A DNA stretch of 5,781 nucleotides. It comes from Gammaproteobacteria bacterium. Its GTDB lineage: Bacteria > Pseudomonadota > Gammaproteobacteria > S144-34. A program made the translations under genes and the position numbers. The stretch lies in the NCBI GenBank assembly GCA_015487895.1, contig WFOW01000119.1, forward strand, positions 1 to 5,781, in the 5' to 3' direction. Shown one piece after another: positions 5,744 to 5,781 of this stretch. Below the pieces are notes generated by a model, which had not been told where the DNA came from, did not search any database, and saw only the letters and a program-made list of their open reading frames with translations. The stretch's first letter is position 1. The number at the start of each line of letters is the position of its first letter.

Positions 5744-5781
5744 AGGTCCATCTGACCTTCCCGCCTCCCCCAGCCCCCGGA
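5744..5781 (+). promoter_or_regulatory. Possible expression platform downstream of the TPP aptamer (cut by window end)
   Basis: CTTCCC at 5757-5762 can pair with GGGAAG at 5734-5739, which includes the conserved GGGAA of the aptamer and one side of P1. AGGTC (5744-5748) can instead pair with GACCT (5754-5758). This suggests mutually exclusive folds with and without TPP. The rest is pyrimidine-rich with no start codon, so the gene begins beyond the window. Confidence 0.4.

Noticed and set aside
5498..5751. Short minus-strand open frames across the riboswitch region
   Set aside because: No ribosome site or recognisable product; they overlap the TPP aptamer and promoter region.
1..5781. Novel defence, mobile or biosynthetic system
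   Set aside because: No transposase, integrase, repeats, toxin-antitoxin pair, CRISPR array or atypical composition was seen; all complete genes belong to known families.

Overview
This window looks like the chromosome of a GC-rich Gram-negative bacterium, most likely a gammaproteobacterium. It carries lipopolysaccharide inner-core genes, a TolC-type outer-membrane channel and a thiamine-pyrophosphate (TPP) riboswitch, and coding density is very high. Placement in a purple-sulfur or Ectothiorhodospiraceae-like lineage is only an impression from gene order and GC content. No mobile element, CRISPR array, tRNA or rRNA is visible.

Left half, plus strand (1-2448): the end of hldE, all of hldD and all of waaA. 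HldE makes ADP-D-glycero-manno-heptose. HldD epimerises it to the L-glycero form used for inner-core heptose. WaaA adds Kdo to lipid A. hldE and hldD share an ATGA overlap, and waaA follows hldD after 26 bases, so these three look like one LPS-core operon.

Right half, minus strand (5501 down to 2433): a tight four-gene run. In transcription order it is a divergent protein-L-isoaspartate methyltransferase (PCMT)-family protein, a TolC-family outer-membrane factor, an isochorismatase-like cysteine hydrolase of the ISOC1/ISOC2/YcaC-like group, and a small hemerythrin-type (HHE) protein. Junctions are 8 nt apart, then a GTGA overlap, then an apparent CTGA overlap. The last implies a non-standard start codon for the hemerythrin gene behind a near-perfect Shine-Dalgarno sequence. 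The run converges on waaA, and the two coding regions overlap tail to tail by 16 bases.

Right edge (5502-5781): a divergent intergenic region. It holds a candidate promoter for the minus-strand operon and, on the plus strand, a clear TPP riboswitch aptamer (about 5658-5743). The gene it controls lies beyond the window; thiC is the likely candidate, since thiC lies beside tolC in Pseudomonas.

The window is mostly conserved housekeeping sequence. I did not find a convincing undescribed system. The items most worth a second look are the CTG/ATC start of the hemerythrin gene, the altered substrate loop of the PCMT-like protein, the tail-to-tail overlap with its 8-bp hairpin, and the possible riboswitch expression platform.
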